The notes under the pieces are model-generated. The model was given only the letters and a program-made list of their open reading frames with translations. It ran no database searches and had not been told where the DNA came from. This document shows, piece after piece, positions 16,715-25,674 of a stretch of 64,000 nt of DNA. The DNA is from Bacteroidaceae bacterium (GTDB taxonomy: Bacteria; Bacteroidota; Bacteroidia; Bacteroidales; Bacteroidaceae): the NCBI GenBank assembly GCA_017448965.1, contig JAFSKK010000042.1, positions 1 through 64,000 of the forward strand, read 5' to 3'. Position numbers and translations under genes: made by a program. The first letter of the stretch is position 1. Every line of letters starts with the position of its first letter.

Positions 16715-17446
16715 TCAACGGTCGGTACTGAACGACATGATGACAATTTCACCTCCGCTGTTGACGAGAAGTTTCAAGCCGTCGTTTTGTACGTTGACGA
16801 ATCCGATGTTCTGACCGTTTTCCCTTACGGCATAGTTGCATCCTCCGCAGGAGACGATGGTGACCTCGCGGGTGGAGTTGTCATTTTCATCTATGATTTC
16901 AGCTTTTCCCGTTTGGCTTCCATATTTCATGAATTGGGTTTTGAAGCGGATGCCGACACCCATTTTCTCATTTTTATACATACCGTCAATCATGGGTGTC
17001 CAGTTCTCATCGTGGAAAGGCAACCCTTGTTCCTTGGCCACTTCGGTCACCAGCTTGCCCTTGTAGGTGAGACTTCTGGGTTCAGGAGTGAGATACTCAC
17101 CGAAAAGCTTGTTCAACATCTTGTCGTGCATGATGTAATTCCACCCGGCAAAACAAAGGATTCCTATGATGAACAATACGATGAGGGCTGCGATGCCACA
17201 ACCGAGACAAGTCTTGGGAAGCGCCTTCCCTTGCTTGGATGGTGCAGCAGGTGCTTTGGGAGGTGCAGCGACAGGTGGCGGAGGTGGAGCTGGAACGGAC
17301 TCCACAGGAGGAGGCGGTGGGGGTGTTTCAGCAGGTGGTGTTGTCTCAGCAGGTGGTGGGGGCACCATTCTGACGGGTGCTCCACAGTTGTGGCAGAATT
17401 TTATGTTGTCGGCCAATGGTTTGCCGCAATTGTTGCAAAATGGCAT
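16715..17446 (-). CDS. zinc-ribbon, proline-rich single-span membrane protein
   Basis: A 243-residue protein. An N-terminal zinc ribbon has four cysteines at 4, 7, 18 and 21 (CNNCG ... CHNCG). A proline-rich linker spans about residues 29-70, with runs of PPPP, followed by one membrane span (about 82-104). The C-terminal domain of about 135 residues has no recognised family. The topology suggests a cytoplasmic zinc ribbon and an extracytoplasmic domain. It is encoded between a lipoprotein (44-bp gap) and ridA. Its function is unknown; this layout is common for envelope-associated proteins in gut Bacteroidales. Confidence 0.75.
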   Translation of the reverse strand: MPFCNNCGKPLADNIKFCHNCGAPVRMVPPPPAETTPPAETPPPPPPVESVPAPPPPPVAAPPKAPAAPSKQGKALPKTCLGCGIAALIVLFIIGILCFAGWNYIMHDKMLNKLFGEYLTPEPRSLTYKGKLVTEVAKEQGLPFHDENWTPMIDGMYKNEKMGVGIRFKTQFMKYGSQTGKAEIIDENDNSTREVTIVSCGGCNYAVRENGQNIGFVNVQNDGLKLLVNSGGEIVIMSFSTDR

Positions 17447-17490
17447 AGTCTTCTTGATTAGTGTGGGTGGTGATGATGTTACTTGTCACG

Positions 17491-18162
17491 TTACATGGGT
17501 CGGAGAAATGGCGTGGTGGGTACAAGTTTTCCGTTTTTTATCGTCATGCTCGGGCGATTCTTTTGTGTAATGACGACTCCTCCCTCCGCTTTGCGTTTTA
17601 CAGTCTTCTTTTCTTTTTTGTCTCCTTCTTTCTTTTCCTTGGCATCAACTTCCATCTGTCGGCTGCCAATGAATTCTATGGTTCCCCATTCATAGGTTTC
17701 ATCAGGATGGTGTGAGCTTGCTGCCAAGGTGATGTTAAATTCCCAGGCAACACCTCTGATGTTCACCTTTTCCCCGGATTTCTTGGCTGCATCAATGGCG
17801 TTTTGAGGAACATCAGGAACTTCATCGGCTGCAACTGATACCTTTTGACGACTGATGACGATGTCCCCATACTCCCCTTTTGCATATACGATATTATGAT
17901 CGATGGAAGGGTAGTTTGTTCTTACATAAACCTGCATTGTTCCTCCACCCCCTTTGTACGTCAGTTTCTTGGGGCTGAAGACAATGTAGTACGATTCGTC
18001 TTTGTCACGATCATCCTCTTTTACCTCGAAGCTATTTCCATAACCACCCCACCCCTGACCACAAGCCAGAAATGTCAGCATAACGTTGATGAGCACGAAC
18101 AAGGCGGCCATTCCTTTCCAAATAGCCGTTCCTTTGGGCATCATGTGTTCTTTTTTCACCAT
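17491..18162 (-). CDS. lipoprotein, possibly with a BACON-like Ig domain
   Basis: A 223-residue protein with a lipobox near residue 34 (TFLAC) after a hydrophobic stretch, so it should be lipid-anchored. The following region (YYIVFSPKKLTYKGGGGTMQVYVRTN) resembles the start of BACON or other Ig-like folds, but the match is weak. A lysine/glutamate-rich segment lies near residue 175-195. It has a TATCTTTG promoter box at 18182-18189 and heads the minus-strand cluster that includes the zinc-ribbon protein. Confidence 0.6.
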   Translation of the reverse strand: MVKKEHMMPKGTAIWKGMAALFVLINVMLTFLACGQGWGGYGNSFEVKEDDRDKDESYYIVFSPKKLTYKGGGGTMQVYVRTNYPSIDHNIVYAKGEYGDIVISRQKVSVAADEVPDVPQNAIDAAKKSGEKVNIRGVAWEFNITLAASSHHPDETYEWGTIEFIGSRQMEVDAKEKKEGDKKEKKTVKRKAEGGVVITQKNRPSMTIKNGKLVPTTPFLRPM

Positions 18163-18181
18163 AGTTTTCCAATTTTTGCCC

Positions 18182-18189
18182 CAAAGATA
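18182..18189 (-). promoter_or_regulatory. -7 promoter box of the lipoprotein gene
   Basis: Minus strand TATCTTTG, 20 bp before the start codon at 18162. It would begin the transcript of the lipoprotein, zinc-ribbon and ridA cluster. Confidence 0.6.
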
Positions 18190-18240
18190 GGCAATATTTG
18201 TAAATGAAAGAAAGAATATAGTGTTTTTTTCGTGTCTATT

Positions 18241-18272
18241 TTTGGAAGGAATGAAATAAAAGCCTAAATTTG
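18241..18272 (+). promoter_or_regulatory. promoter of the histidine kinase gene
   Basis: TTTG -33 box (18241-18244) and TAAATTTG -7 box (18265-18272), 20 bp apart, 31 bp before the ATG at 18304. Confidence 0.75.
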
Positions 18273-18303
18273 CAAGTCGAAACCTATTAATTGATAGACA
18301 AAT

Positions 18304-19806
18304 ATGAGAAAGAATGTTTTGATTTTGTTATTGGGTCTGTGCTTCTGTTGTGTGTTTGTTAACGCACAGGAGACGGCAGAAAGTAGTTTTAAAGAGCGAG
18401 CAGATGGTGAGTATAAAAAAGGCAACTTCATCAACGCTCGTGCCTTGTATATCCGTGCCTTTGAGGACTTTTTCAACAAGGGGAATGTTCAGGAAGGTGT
18501 GGAATGCGGATTGAAGGCAGTAGGACTCTATTACATCAAGGACACCATGTACAAGGAAGGCTTTGACCTCTTGCACCGCATCGACCAGAAAATCGATGCT
18601 AAGGAAAAGGGTGCTGCCAGAGCTGCGTTGCATTACCGCACCTACAAGGAGCGCTACCAGATGTACATGAAGATAAGGAAAGGCGAATTTGCTATGGAGC
18701 AACTCGGCAAGATGGAGCAATATGCCAAAGCCTCTGACAACGATAGCTTGAAGAATGACTTGCTCTATAACAAGACCATTTACTATTATACGTATGGGCA
18801 GAACGATAAAGGCAATGCCACATTCAAGGAAATGGCAGACAAACTGACTGCCTCCAAGGAGTATGACAAGGTGGATAAGGCTTATCAGACGCTCATTGCC
18901 AATGGTCGCCAGAGCAACAACATCATATTGGTGAATCAGGGCTACAAGAGTTACATTGCATGGAAGGATTCTGTGGCCGACCTGAAGGTGGCTGATGAGC
19001 GCAATGCCCTGAAACAGCAGATTGCCACTCATGAGGAAACCATTGCCGAGAAAGACAGTTCTTTGGTGGCACGTCAGGCAGCCATCATCGGACTCAGCAT
19101 CTTATCCGTTATTTTGGCTGTTGCGTTGGTGCTGGGTGCTTTGGTGCTGATGCGTTTCATTGCCCTCACTCGCAAACAGAAGAAGAACATCCGCATATTG
19201 ACCGAGAACAATGCGCTGAAAGCAAAGTTCATCAGCAACATCTCTGCTCAGTTGGAACCTACTCTGCAGAAACTCGACAAAGGTATCCCGGAAGTGAAGG
19301 CCTTGCAAGACTTCTCAGCCCACATCCAGACATTGTCAGAACTGGAAAGCGGAGATGAGCCAGTTGAGTTGGAGGAAACGCAATTGGCATCGTTCTGTGA
19401 AGGTCTGATGGAGCAGATCAGCAACAAGGTGAAGAGTGGTGTTGTTCTGAAGGTGGAGGCTCCTAAGATGACTGCCAAAATTAATAAGGAATACGTTTCG
19501 CATATCTTGCTGCACTTGCTGAATAATGCGGCTGAATACACACCTGTGGGTGGACACATCACATTGGAATACAAGAAGCGTGGCGCACACAAGCACCAGT
19601 TCCTCGTGTCCGATTCAGGTTGTGGCATCCCTGAAGAGAAGCACGAAGATGTGTTCAAACCTTTCCTCGAAATCCGCGACCTCACTCAGGGCGACGGTCT
19701 TGGCTTGCCTATCTGTAGGCAGATGGCACTCAAGATGAACGGCGACCTCGACATCGACCCCGTTTTCAAGAAAGGTGTCCGTTTCGTGCTGCACCTGCAG
19801 GATTGA
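18304..19806 (+). CDS. sensor kinase-like protein lacking the phospho-acceptor histidine
   Basis: A 500-residue protein: signal peptide (ends VNAQ, about residue 22), a periplasmic helical/TPR-like sensor region, a membrane span near 260-285, a short dimerisation helix and a HATPase_c domain. The ATPase boxes are intact: N box LNNAAEYTP near 405, G1 DSGCGIP, G2 GDGLGLPICRQMAL. The H-box region reads FISNISAQLEPTLQ where ordinary kinases have an SHE-type motif, so the histidine is replaced by alanine. It may be a pseudokinase or use another partner. No response regulator is adjacent. Confidence 0.85.
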   Translation: MRKNVLILLLGLCFCCVFVNAQETAESSFKERADGEYKKGNFINARALYIRAFEDFFNKGNVQEGVECGLKAVGLYYIKDTMYKEGFDLLHRIDQKIDAKEKGAARAALHYRTYKERYQMYMKIRKGEFAMEQLGKMEQYAKASDNDSLKNDLLYNKTIYYYTYGQNDKGNATFKEMADKLTASKEYDKVDKAYQTLIANGRQSNNIILVNQGYKSYIAWKDSVADLKVADERNALKQQIATHEETIAEKDSSLVARQAAIIGLSILSVILAVALVLGALVLMRFIALTRKQKKNIRILTENNALKAKFISNISAQLEPTLQKLDKGIPEVKALQDFSAHIQTLSELESGDEPVELEETQLASFCEGLMEQISNKVKSGVVLKVEAPKMTAKINKEYVSHILLHLLNNAAEYTPVGGHITLEYKKRGAHKHQFLVSDSGCGIPEEKHEDVFKPFLEIRDLTQGDGLGLPICRQMALKMNGDLDIDPVFKKGVRFVLHLQD

Positions 19807-19821
19807 GATCATACATAAAGT

Positions 19822-19859
19822 AAAAAGGGAAGAGCAACTCACTTGTTCTTCCCTTTTTT
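19822..19859. terminator. bidirectional terminator
   Basis: The stem AAAAAGGGAAGAGCAA pairs with TTGTTCTTCCCTTTTTT. It lies between the convergent kinase and S9 peptidase genes, with A and T runs on either side serving both strands. Confidence 0.85.
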
Positions 19860-19862
19860 GTT

Positions 19863-22040
19863 TTATTTCAAATGGTCTTCAAAATATCGTGTGATGACGT
19901 TGTGGAGATGCACTCGGTCGGTACCCATCATGTTGTGACCATCACCAGGATAGGTGAAGAGGTCAGGATAGGTGTTGGCATCGATGCAGGCACGCATGAA
20001 GGAGAGCGTGTGTTGGGGCACACAAACGGGGTCGTTACCTCCATAGATGACCATCAGACGCCCTTTGAGGTTCTTGGCTTTATTCAGGAGTGAAGTGCTC
20101 TCGTAGCCTTCTGGATTGGTTTGTGGAGTGTCCATATAGCGTTCGCCATACATGATCTCATAAAAGCGCCAGTCAATCACAGGACCACCTGCCACACCGA
20201 CCTTGAAGACATCGGGATAGGTGGTCATCAAACTGGTGGTCATGAAGCCTCCAAAACTCCATCCATGCACACCAAGGCGGTCACCATCCACGTATGGGAG
20301 GCTCTTGAGGTATTCCACACCCTTCAGTTGGTCTTTCATCTCTTCCACTCCAAGTTGTCGGAAAGTGGCTTGTTCGAAGGCAAGTCCGCGATGTTCGCTG
20401 CCACGATTGTCGAGACAGAACATCACATAGCCCTGTTGTGCCATCCAAATGTCCCAACCTCGTGCGCCCCAGTTGCGGCTTGCATCAATGATGTGGGCAT
20501 GAGGGCCTCCATACACATATACCACAGCAGGATATTTCTTGGCGGGGTCGAAGTCTACAGGGAGGATGAGGCGATAGTAGAGGTCGGTCACACCATCAGC
20601 TGCTTTGAGAGTGCCCGTCTTGATTTCAGGCACCTTGTATTCTTTCCAAGGGTCAGGGGCAGAAAGGATATTGGTGGCTGTGCCGTTGTCGGTCGAAACG
20701 AGGTCGATGTGGCGAGCAATGAGGGGTGAGGAGTAGTTGTCGATGAAGAACGTGCCCGACTCGGAGAGGGTGGCATTGTGCCAACCTGTGCTGTTGCCCA
20801 GCAGCATGCGCTTGCCCTTCATGTCCACGCTATACATATTTTGCTGGAGTGGGTCTTGCTCGTTGGAGGTGTAGAGGATGCTTTTCTTCTCTTTGTTGAA
20901 ACCAAGCACATCGATGACCTCAAACTTGCCAGTCGTGAGTTGTTTGATGCATTTCCCCTCCATATTATATAAATAAATGTGGTTGTAGCCGTCTTTCCTT
21001 GTTTGGTAGATAAACTTGGAGTTATCCCAAGGAAGGAACTGAATGGGGTGCAACGGCTCGAAGTATTTGGGATTATCTTCTGTGAAGAGAGTGCGAAGTT
21101 TTTCGCCTGTGAAGGCATCGTACTCATCGAGGGAACCATGATTCTGGTCGCGATTCAGTTCGATGAGATAGAGTTTGCTGCCGTCGGGCGACCAAGCGAT
21201 GTTGGTGAAGTAGCGGTCGGTGGGGTCGCCCGTGTTGAGATAGACGGTCTTGTCGGTTTGTGGATTGAAGATGCCCACATAGACTTTGTGGGAGGTTTCG
21301 CCTGCCATCGGATAAGGGTCAGGAGCAGGAGTGGCACATCTTGAAGCCCCATCTGAAGTTTGCGAAGGCAGGGTGATGTTCACCTGCGGATATTTTGACA
21401 CCATGCTCTGATCCATCTTGTAGAAAGCAAGGAGGTTGCCGTCAGGACTCCAGAAGGTACCTTTCTTAATGCCGAACTCGTTACGGTGTACACTTGTGCC
21501 ATAGGTGAGGTCGGCACTACCATCAGAAGAGACCTGATGGGTCTTGCCGTCGGCAGTGAGCACATAGAGGTTGTGTTCGGCGGTGTAGGCGAGGGAACGG
21601 GAGTGCTTATCCCAATCTTCGTTGCTAACATCAGGAGTGAGAGAGGCTTTCCAAATGACCTTCTGTTGATCCCAATCGACGAGTGTTTTCTCGCGGCCTC
21701 GGTTGATTAGCACATAGGGCATGTGGGACTCGGGGAAAGAGATGCTATAGAGATGGTCGATGGTTTTCCGTCCGTTAGCGGCGAGGATGCCATTGATGTT
21801 CTCCAGTGTGAGGGTGGCGAGTGCAGGGCTGATGACTTGTCCATCGATGTTCTTGCAACGCTCTATGCCCAACTCCATGCAGGCATCTCCCCACCATGCG
21901 AGGTACTTGGTAGCAGGATAGGAATGGGCGTAGTAGGTGGAGCCACCAGGAATGAGGTCATCAATCGTGAAACTTTTCTTCTGTGCCATAAGTGGAAGTG
22001 TGAGTAAAGCTAAAAAGAATAGCAGGGGTGTCTTTTTCAT
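19863..22040 (-). CDS. S9 family peptidase, dipeptidyl peptidase IV type
   Basis: A 725-residue exported serine peptidase. A signal peptide covers about residues 1-19 (ending LMAQ). The N-terminal beta-propeller domain (DPPIV_N) contains WSPDG repeats (FWSPDGNLLAFYK, IAWSPDGSKLYLIE). The C-terminal alpha/beta hydrolase carries GWSFGG with the catalytic serine near residue 596, and an aspartate and histidine (GNDPVCVP, GDGHNM) complete the triad. Such enzymes release Xaa-Pro dipeptides and assist proteolytic nutrition. Its ATG overlaps the folK stop by 4 bp (ATGA), indicating translational coupling. Confidence 0.93.
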   Translation of the reverse strand: MKKTPLLFFLALLTLPLMAQKKSFTIDDLIPGGSTYYAHSYPATKYLAWWGDACMELGIERCKNIDGQVISPALATLTLENINGILAANGRKTIDHLYSISFPESHMPYVLINRGREKTLVDWDQQKVIWKASLTPDVSNEDWDKHSRSLAYTAEHNLYVLTADGKTHQVSSDGSADLTYGTSVHRNEFGIKKGTFWSPDGNLLAFYKMDQSMVSKYPQVNITLPSQTSDGASRCATPAPDPYPMAGETSHKVYVGIFNPQTDKTVYLNTGDPTDRYFTNIAWSPDGSKLYLIELNRDQNHGSLDEYDAFTGEKLRTLFTEDNPKYFEPLHPIQFLPWDNSKFIYQTRKDGYNHIYLYNMEGKCIKQLTTGKFEVIDVLGFNKEKKSILYTSNEQDPLQQNMYSVDMKGKRMLLGNSTGWHNATLSESGTFFIDNYSSPLIARHIDLVSTDNGTATNILSAPDPWKEYKVPEIKTGTLKAADGVTDLYYRLILPVDFDPAKKYPAVVYVYGGPHAHIIDASRNWGARGWDIWMAQQGYVMFCLDNRGSEHRGLAFEQATFRQLGVEEMKDQLKGVEYLKSLPYVDGDRLGVHGWSFGGFMTTSLMTTYPDVFKVGVAGGPVIDWRFYEIMYGERYMDTPQTNPEGYESTSLLNKAKNLKGRLMVIYGGNDPVCVPQHTLSFMRACIDANTYPDLFTYPGDGHNMMGTDRVHLHNVITRYFEDHLK

Positions 22041-22444
22041 ACAAGTATTTCTTTTAATGGGATGAGCACAAAGTCGCGCTCGTACATAAGAGGATGGGGT
22101 ATCGTCAGTTGGGGAGTGTTGATGTGCTGGTCATCGTAAAGGAGGATGTCAATGTCTATGATGCGGTCGTGGTACTTTCCTTTCACGGATTTCTGAGTGC
22201 GTCCCATGTCTCTTTCTATCTGTTGTGTCTCTTTCAGCAAGGCAAGAGGAGCCAGTTCCGTCTCTACCCGTAAGGCTGCATTGAGGAATGTGTTTTCGCT
22301 CTCAAAACCCCATGGTTCAGTGGCATGAAAGGCGGATTGTGCTCTGATGGAGCCAATCCGCCTTTCTATTTCTGTAATGGCGGACAGAAGATTCTGTTCT
22401 TTGTCGCCAAGATTGGTGCCAAGCGAAAGATAAACGGTGTGCAT
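22037..22444 (-). CDS. folK: 6-hydroxymethyl-7,8-dihydropterin pyrophosphokinase
   Basis: Transfers pyrophosphate from ATP to hydroxymethyldihydropterin in folate synthesis. Signature segments are VYLSLGTNLGDKEQNL at the N-terminus, ATEPWGFESENTFLNAALRVET, and the metal-binding RIIDIDILLYDD with the following IPHPLMYERDFVLIPL. An upstream in-frame ATG at 22501 lies in repeat sequence, so the start at 22444 is chosen, giving 135 residues. It overlaps the S9 peptidase start by 4 bp. Upstream lies a repeat element shared with the lepB-dapB gap. Confidence 0.92.
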   Translation of the reverse strand: MHTVYLSLGTNLGDKEQNLLSAITEIERRIGSIRAQSAFHATEPWGFESENTFLNAALRVETELAPLALLKETQQIERDMGRTQKSVKGKYHDRIIDIDILLYDDQHINTPQLTIPHPLMYERDFVLIPLKEILV

Positions 22445-22451
22445 GAGAAGG

Positions 22452-22546
22452 ATTGAAGGATTGAAGAATTGAAGAATTGAAGTTTGGCTAACGCGATGCA
22501 CGCATTCTGAATAGCTACTTCAATTTTTCAATTTTTCAATTCTTTA
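22452..22546. repeat. dispersed repeat with 36-nt core, copy 1
   Basis: Core at 22479-22514 begins GAAGTTTGGCTAACGCG and ends CATTCTGAATAG; 35 of its 36 bases recur at 60173-60208. The flanks are inverted GAATTGAAG / CTTCAATT repeats that could form a long AU-rich stem with the core as its loop. It lies between queA and folK. Confidence 0.8.
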
Positions 22547-22549
22547 ATT

Positions 22550-23632
22550 TTAGTCAATGATGAGCATCGCATCACCAAAGGTGCCAAACATGTAGTCACC
22601 CTTGATGGCTTCTTTGTAGGCCTCCATGATGAGGTCGTAGCCGCCAAAGGCTGTGACAAGCATGAGCATGGTGGAGAGAGGTGGTTGGAAGTTCACCACA
22701 AAGGCATCGGCCACCGTGAAGTCGTAAGGAGGGAAGATGAACTTGTTGGTCCATCCTTCAAATTCCTTGATGAAACCACCAGGTCCTACCGCCGTTTCGA
22801 GGGCACGAAGTGTGGTGGTACCTACGGCACAGACCTTATGTCCATTCTCTTTTGACTTGTTGACAATGTCGCAAGCCTCTTTGCCGATGAACATCTGCTC
22901 AGAGTCAGTCTTATGCTTCGTCAGGTCTTCCACGTCGATGCTGCGGAAGTTGCCGAGACCTGCATGCAAGGTGATGAAAGCCTGTTCAATTCCCTTGATT
23001 TCCATGCGCTTCATCAACTCGCGAGAGAAATGGAGTCCTGTGATAGGCACAGTGACAGCACCTTCATGACGTGCGAAGATGTTCTGGAAACGTTCATGGT
23101 CTTCCTCTTCGGCAGGACGGCGTGTACGGATGTCATCGGGGATGGGTGCTTCACCAAGATTGTAGAGAAGTTCTTTGAAGACATCGTGTGGGCCATCGTA
23201 GAGGAAGCGGAGGGTGCGTCCGCGCGAAGTAGTATTGTCAATGACTTCGGCCACCAGCGACTCATCAGGACCGAAGTAGAGTTTATTACCGATACGAATC
23301 TTTCGGGCAGGATCGACGAGTACATCCCACAAGCGCAGTTCTTCGTTAAGTTCGCGAAGCAAGAAAACTTCGATGCGTGCTCCAGTCTTTTCCTTATTAC
23401 CATAGAGACGGGCAGGGAACACCTTGGTGTCGTTGAAGACAAAGGAATCACCTTCATCAAAGTAATCGATGATGTCTTTGAAGAGACGGTGCTCGATTTC
23501 TCCTGTCTGCTTGTGTACAACCATGAGTTTGCATTCGTCGCGGTTGTAGAACTTGGTTTCGGGATTGTAGGTGCGAGGATAGAGGGCTATCTTCTCGTCT
23601 GGGAGTTTGAACTTGAATTGTGAAAGTTTCAT
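22550..23632 (-). CDS. queA: S-adenosylmethionine:tRNA ribosyltransferase-isomerase
   Basis: Adds the cyclopentane ring of queuosine to 7-aminomethyl-7-deazaguanine-modified tRNA using S-adenosylmethionine. The N-terminal [17 protein letters not shown] and [15 protein letters not shown], and the internal [22 protein letters not shown] and [11 protein letters not shown] blocks are diagnostic. The 360-residue length is normal. It is followed by folK after a repeat-filled gap and preceded by a 47-bp tandem duplication. No tgt or other queuosine gene is adjacent. Confidence 0.93.
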   Translation of the reverse strand: MKLSQFKFKLPDEKIALYPRTYNPETKFYNRDECKLMVVHKQTGEIEHRLFKDIIDYFDEGDSFVFNDTKVFPARLYGNKEKTGARIEVFLLRELNEELRLWDVLVDPARKIRIGNKLYFGPDESLVAEVIDNTTSRGRTLRFLYDGPHDVFKELLYNLGEAPIPDDIRTRRPAEEEDHERFQNIFARHEGAVTVPITGLHFSRELMKRMEIKGIEQAFITLHAGLGNFRSIDVEDLTKHKTDSEQMFIGKEACDIVNKSKENGHKVCAVGTTTLRALETAVGPGGFIKEFEGWTNKFIFPPYDFTVADAFVVNFQPPLSTMLMLVTAFGGYDLIMEAYKEAIKGDYMFGTFGDAMLIID

Positions 23633-23640
23633 ATTTTTAT

Positions 23641-23734
23641 TTACTATTTGACCATTTACTATTTACTATTTGGCTTTATTTGTCAATTTACTATTTGACC
23701 ATTTACTATTTACTATTTGGCTTTATTTGTCAAT
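23641..23734. repeat. 47-bp tandem duplication
   Basis: Two identical 47-bp units (23641-23687, 23688-23734), each beginning TTACTATTTGACCATTTACT, then a degenerate partial unit. The units are themselves made of TTTACTATTT-like subrepeats. They fill the gap between truB and queA, with no coding potential. Confidence 0.9.
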
Positions 23735-23761
23735 TTGCTATTTGATAATTTGTTATTGACT

Positions 23762-24544
23762 TTATTCTTCTTTCTCCAGCGTCTGTTGTTCCAGCCATGC
23801 TGGAAATTCATTGATGTCCATGCAGTCTTGCAGGGTGTATTTCCCGATGCGTGTACGAACTAATCCTGTCAGGTAGCCACCTGAACCGAGTGCTTGTCCG
23901 ATGTCTCTTGCCAACGCGCGGATATAGGTGCCTTTGCTGCATACAACGCGGATGGTGAGTGAAAGGTGCTTCCCTTGCAGGTTGTCGCTTTGGTATTTGA
24001 TGCGCTCTCGTGCATCGGCAACATCTTCCGTTTCGTTGTTTTCCACTTCACCGAAATGTAGGATTTCCAGTTCGTCGATGACCAGAATCTTGGGTTTCAG
24101 TTCCACCTCTTCCCCTTTCCGTGCATACTTGAAGGCGCGTTTGCCGTCAATCTTCACCGCAGAGAATGTAGGTGGCACTTGTTCGATGCGTCCCACAAAC
24201 GTCTTGAGTTTCTCTTCGATTAGTTCACGCGTGATGTGTTCGGTAGGGTAGGTGGCATCTTCTGCTGTTTCCATATCGAAAGAGGGAGTGGTGGCGCCGA
24301 GTTTGATGGTGGCTACATACTCTTTCGTGTGGGCTTGCAGTTCGTCAATGAGTTTGGTGCTCTTTCCTGTGCAGATGATGAGCACTCCTGTGGCCAAAGG
24401 GTCAAGCGTGCCAGCATGTCCCACCTTCAGTTTTTTCACACCCAACCGATGTGAGAGTTCGCCTCTCACTTTCGCCACCACGTTGAAGGAAGTCCAGCGG
24501 TAGGGCTTGTTGAAGATGAGTATTTCGCCTGCTTGTGGATTCAT
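23762..24544 (-). CDS. truB: tRNA pseudouridine-55 synthase
   Basis: Forms pseudouridine 55 in the T loop of tRNAs. The catalytic aspartate is D48 in HAGTLDPLATGVLI, preceded by KPYRWTSFNVV. The ATYPTEHITRE, FSAVKIDGKRAF and CSKGTYIRALARDIG blocks also match. An upstream ATG at 24601 would run into uppP; the start at 24544 (MNPQAGEILIFNKP) fits family N-termini and gives 260 residues. It begins 22 bp after the uppP stop, in the same minus-strand operon. Confidence 0.92.
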   Translation of the reverse strand: MNPQAGEILIFNKPYRWTSFNVVAKVRGELSHRLGVKKLKVGHAGTLDPLATGVLIICTGKSTKLIDELQAHTKEYVATIKLGATTPSFDMETAEDATYPTEHITRELIEEKLKTFVGRIEQVPPTFSAVKIDGKRAFKYARKGEEVELKPKILVIDELEILHFGEVENNETEDVADARERIKYQSDNLQGKHLSLTIRVVCSKGTYIRALARDIGQALGSGGYLTGLVRTRIGKYTLQDCMDINEFPAWLEQQTLEKEE

Positions 24545-24566
24545 CGATGAAACAGCAATCTTTCTT

Positions 24567-25382
24567 TTACAAGCAGATAGCCAAGATGCCGACGATGGCA
24601 CAATAGATGGAGAAGTAGATGAGTTTACACTGCTTCACAAAGGAAATCATCCATTTGCAGGCAAAACATCCGCTGATGAACGCAGCAATGAATCCGACCA
24701 CCAATGCGATGGTTGGGATTGATGTTGCTTCACCGTGTTCAGCGATGTATTCGGCGCTGGGTGCCACAATGTGCTTGAAGTCAAGCAGAGCCTCTCCCAA
24801 AATGGGTGGAATGACCATCAGGAAAGAGAATTGCGCCAGTTTCTGACGGCTGTTGCCCAGCAGCAGACCTGTTGCAATGGTGGAACCGCTTCGTGAGAGT
24901 CCTGGCAGTACGGCACATGCTTGTGCGACACCGATGATGAAGGCATGCAACGGAGAGATGCGCTCATGTTCCAGTGGCTTGTAGAAATGGGAGAGTGCCA
25001 AGAGGGCGGAAGTGACCAAGAGACAACAGCCCACAATGGTGAGGCTTCCCTGGAAGATTTCATCGATGTAGTCTTTGAAGAAAAGTCCGACGATACCGAT
25101 GGGTATCATGGAGATGAGGATGTTGATGGCGTATTTCTGTGAGTCGTTCAATTGTCCATTCCATCTGAAGAGACCTCTGAAAATCCAAATCACTTCTTTC
25201 CAAAGAATAACGAGGGTGGAGAGAACGGTCGCCACATGGACAACGATATCGAACGTGAGGCCTCCCACTTCTTCCACACCCAACAAGTGCTGGCCAATCT
25301 GGAGATGGCCGCTGCTGCTGACGGGAAGATATTCAGTGAGTCCTTGTACAATGCCTAAGATAAGTGCGTCAAGCCAATTCAT
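24567..25382 (-). CDS. uppP: undecaprenyl-diphosphate phosphatase
   Basis: Integral membrane enzyme that dephosphorylates undecaprenyl pyrophosphate to recycle the lipid carrier of cell-wall synthesis and confers bacitracin tolerance. The catalytic motif [10 protein letters not shown] is at residues 17-26, and the second motif [13 protein letters not shown] with the conserved arginine near 165-180. At 271 residues with about eight membrane spans it is full length. It lies between DUF3098 and truB, in the cluster that also carries ftsX. Confidence 0.94.
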   Translation of the reverse strand: MNWLDALILGIVQGLTEYLPVSSSGHLQIGQHLLGVEEVGGLTFDIVVHVATVLSTLVILWKEVIWIFRGLFRWNGQLNDSQKYAINILISMIPIGIVGLFFKDYIDEIFQGSLTIVGCCLLVTSALLALSHFYKPLEHERISPLHAFIIGVAQACAVLPGLSRSGSTIATGLLLGNSRQKLAQFSFLMVIPPILGEALLDFKHIVAPSAEYIAEHGEATSIPTIALVVGFIAAFISGCFACKWMISFVKQCKLIYFSIYCAIVGILAICL

Positions 25383-25424
25383 GTCTTTCTGTTTTTATGG
25401 TTGGATGAAGTTCAATTCGTTACA

Positions 25425-25652
25425 TCAGTTATTTTCCTTCTTGGCTGGCCAAAGGATGGCGACAATCTCAAAGAGGAAGCCGAACAGACATACCATCGGT
25501 GCCACCTTGATGCGCATATCGCTGAAAATGTCGGGGTTGAAAGCCTCCTCGGTGGTGGCATCGCCCGACATCAGGATGAAGCCGATGATGATGATGAGAA
25601 ATCCTATAGCGAGTAGGATGTAGTTGATGGTTGAAAATGCAAAGTTCTTCAT
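25425..25652 (-). CDS. DUF3098 small membrane protein
   Basis: A 75-residue protein with two membrane spans (about residues 8-28 and 50-68) separated by a polar loop containing FNPDIFSDMRIKVAP, which is the DUF3098 pattern. Function is unknown. It is conserved in Bacteroidetes between ftsX and uppP, exactly as here, which suggests a link with cell division or wall precursor supply. Confidence 0.85.
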   Translation of the reverse strand: MKNFAFSTINYILLAIGFLIIIIGFILMSGDATTEEAFNPDIFSDMRIKVAPMVCLFGFLFEIVAILWPAKKENN

Positions 25653-25674
25653 TATGATGTATTTTTGAATGTTT

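Noticed and set aside
16645..16752. N-terminal extension of RidA
   Set aside because: It overlaps the zinc-ribbon gene and lacks similarity to RidA; the family N-terminus begins exactly at 16644.
23641..23734. Possible CRISPR or integration site in the 47-bp duplication
   Set aside because: The copies are directly adjacent without spacers, and no integrase or mobile gene is nearby.
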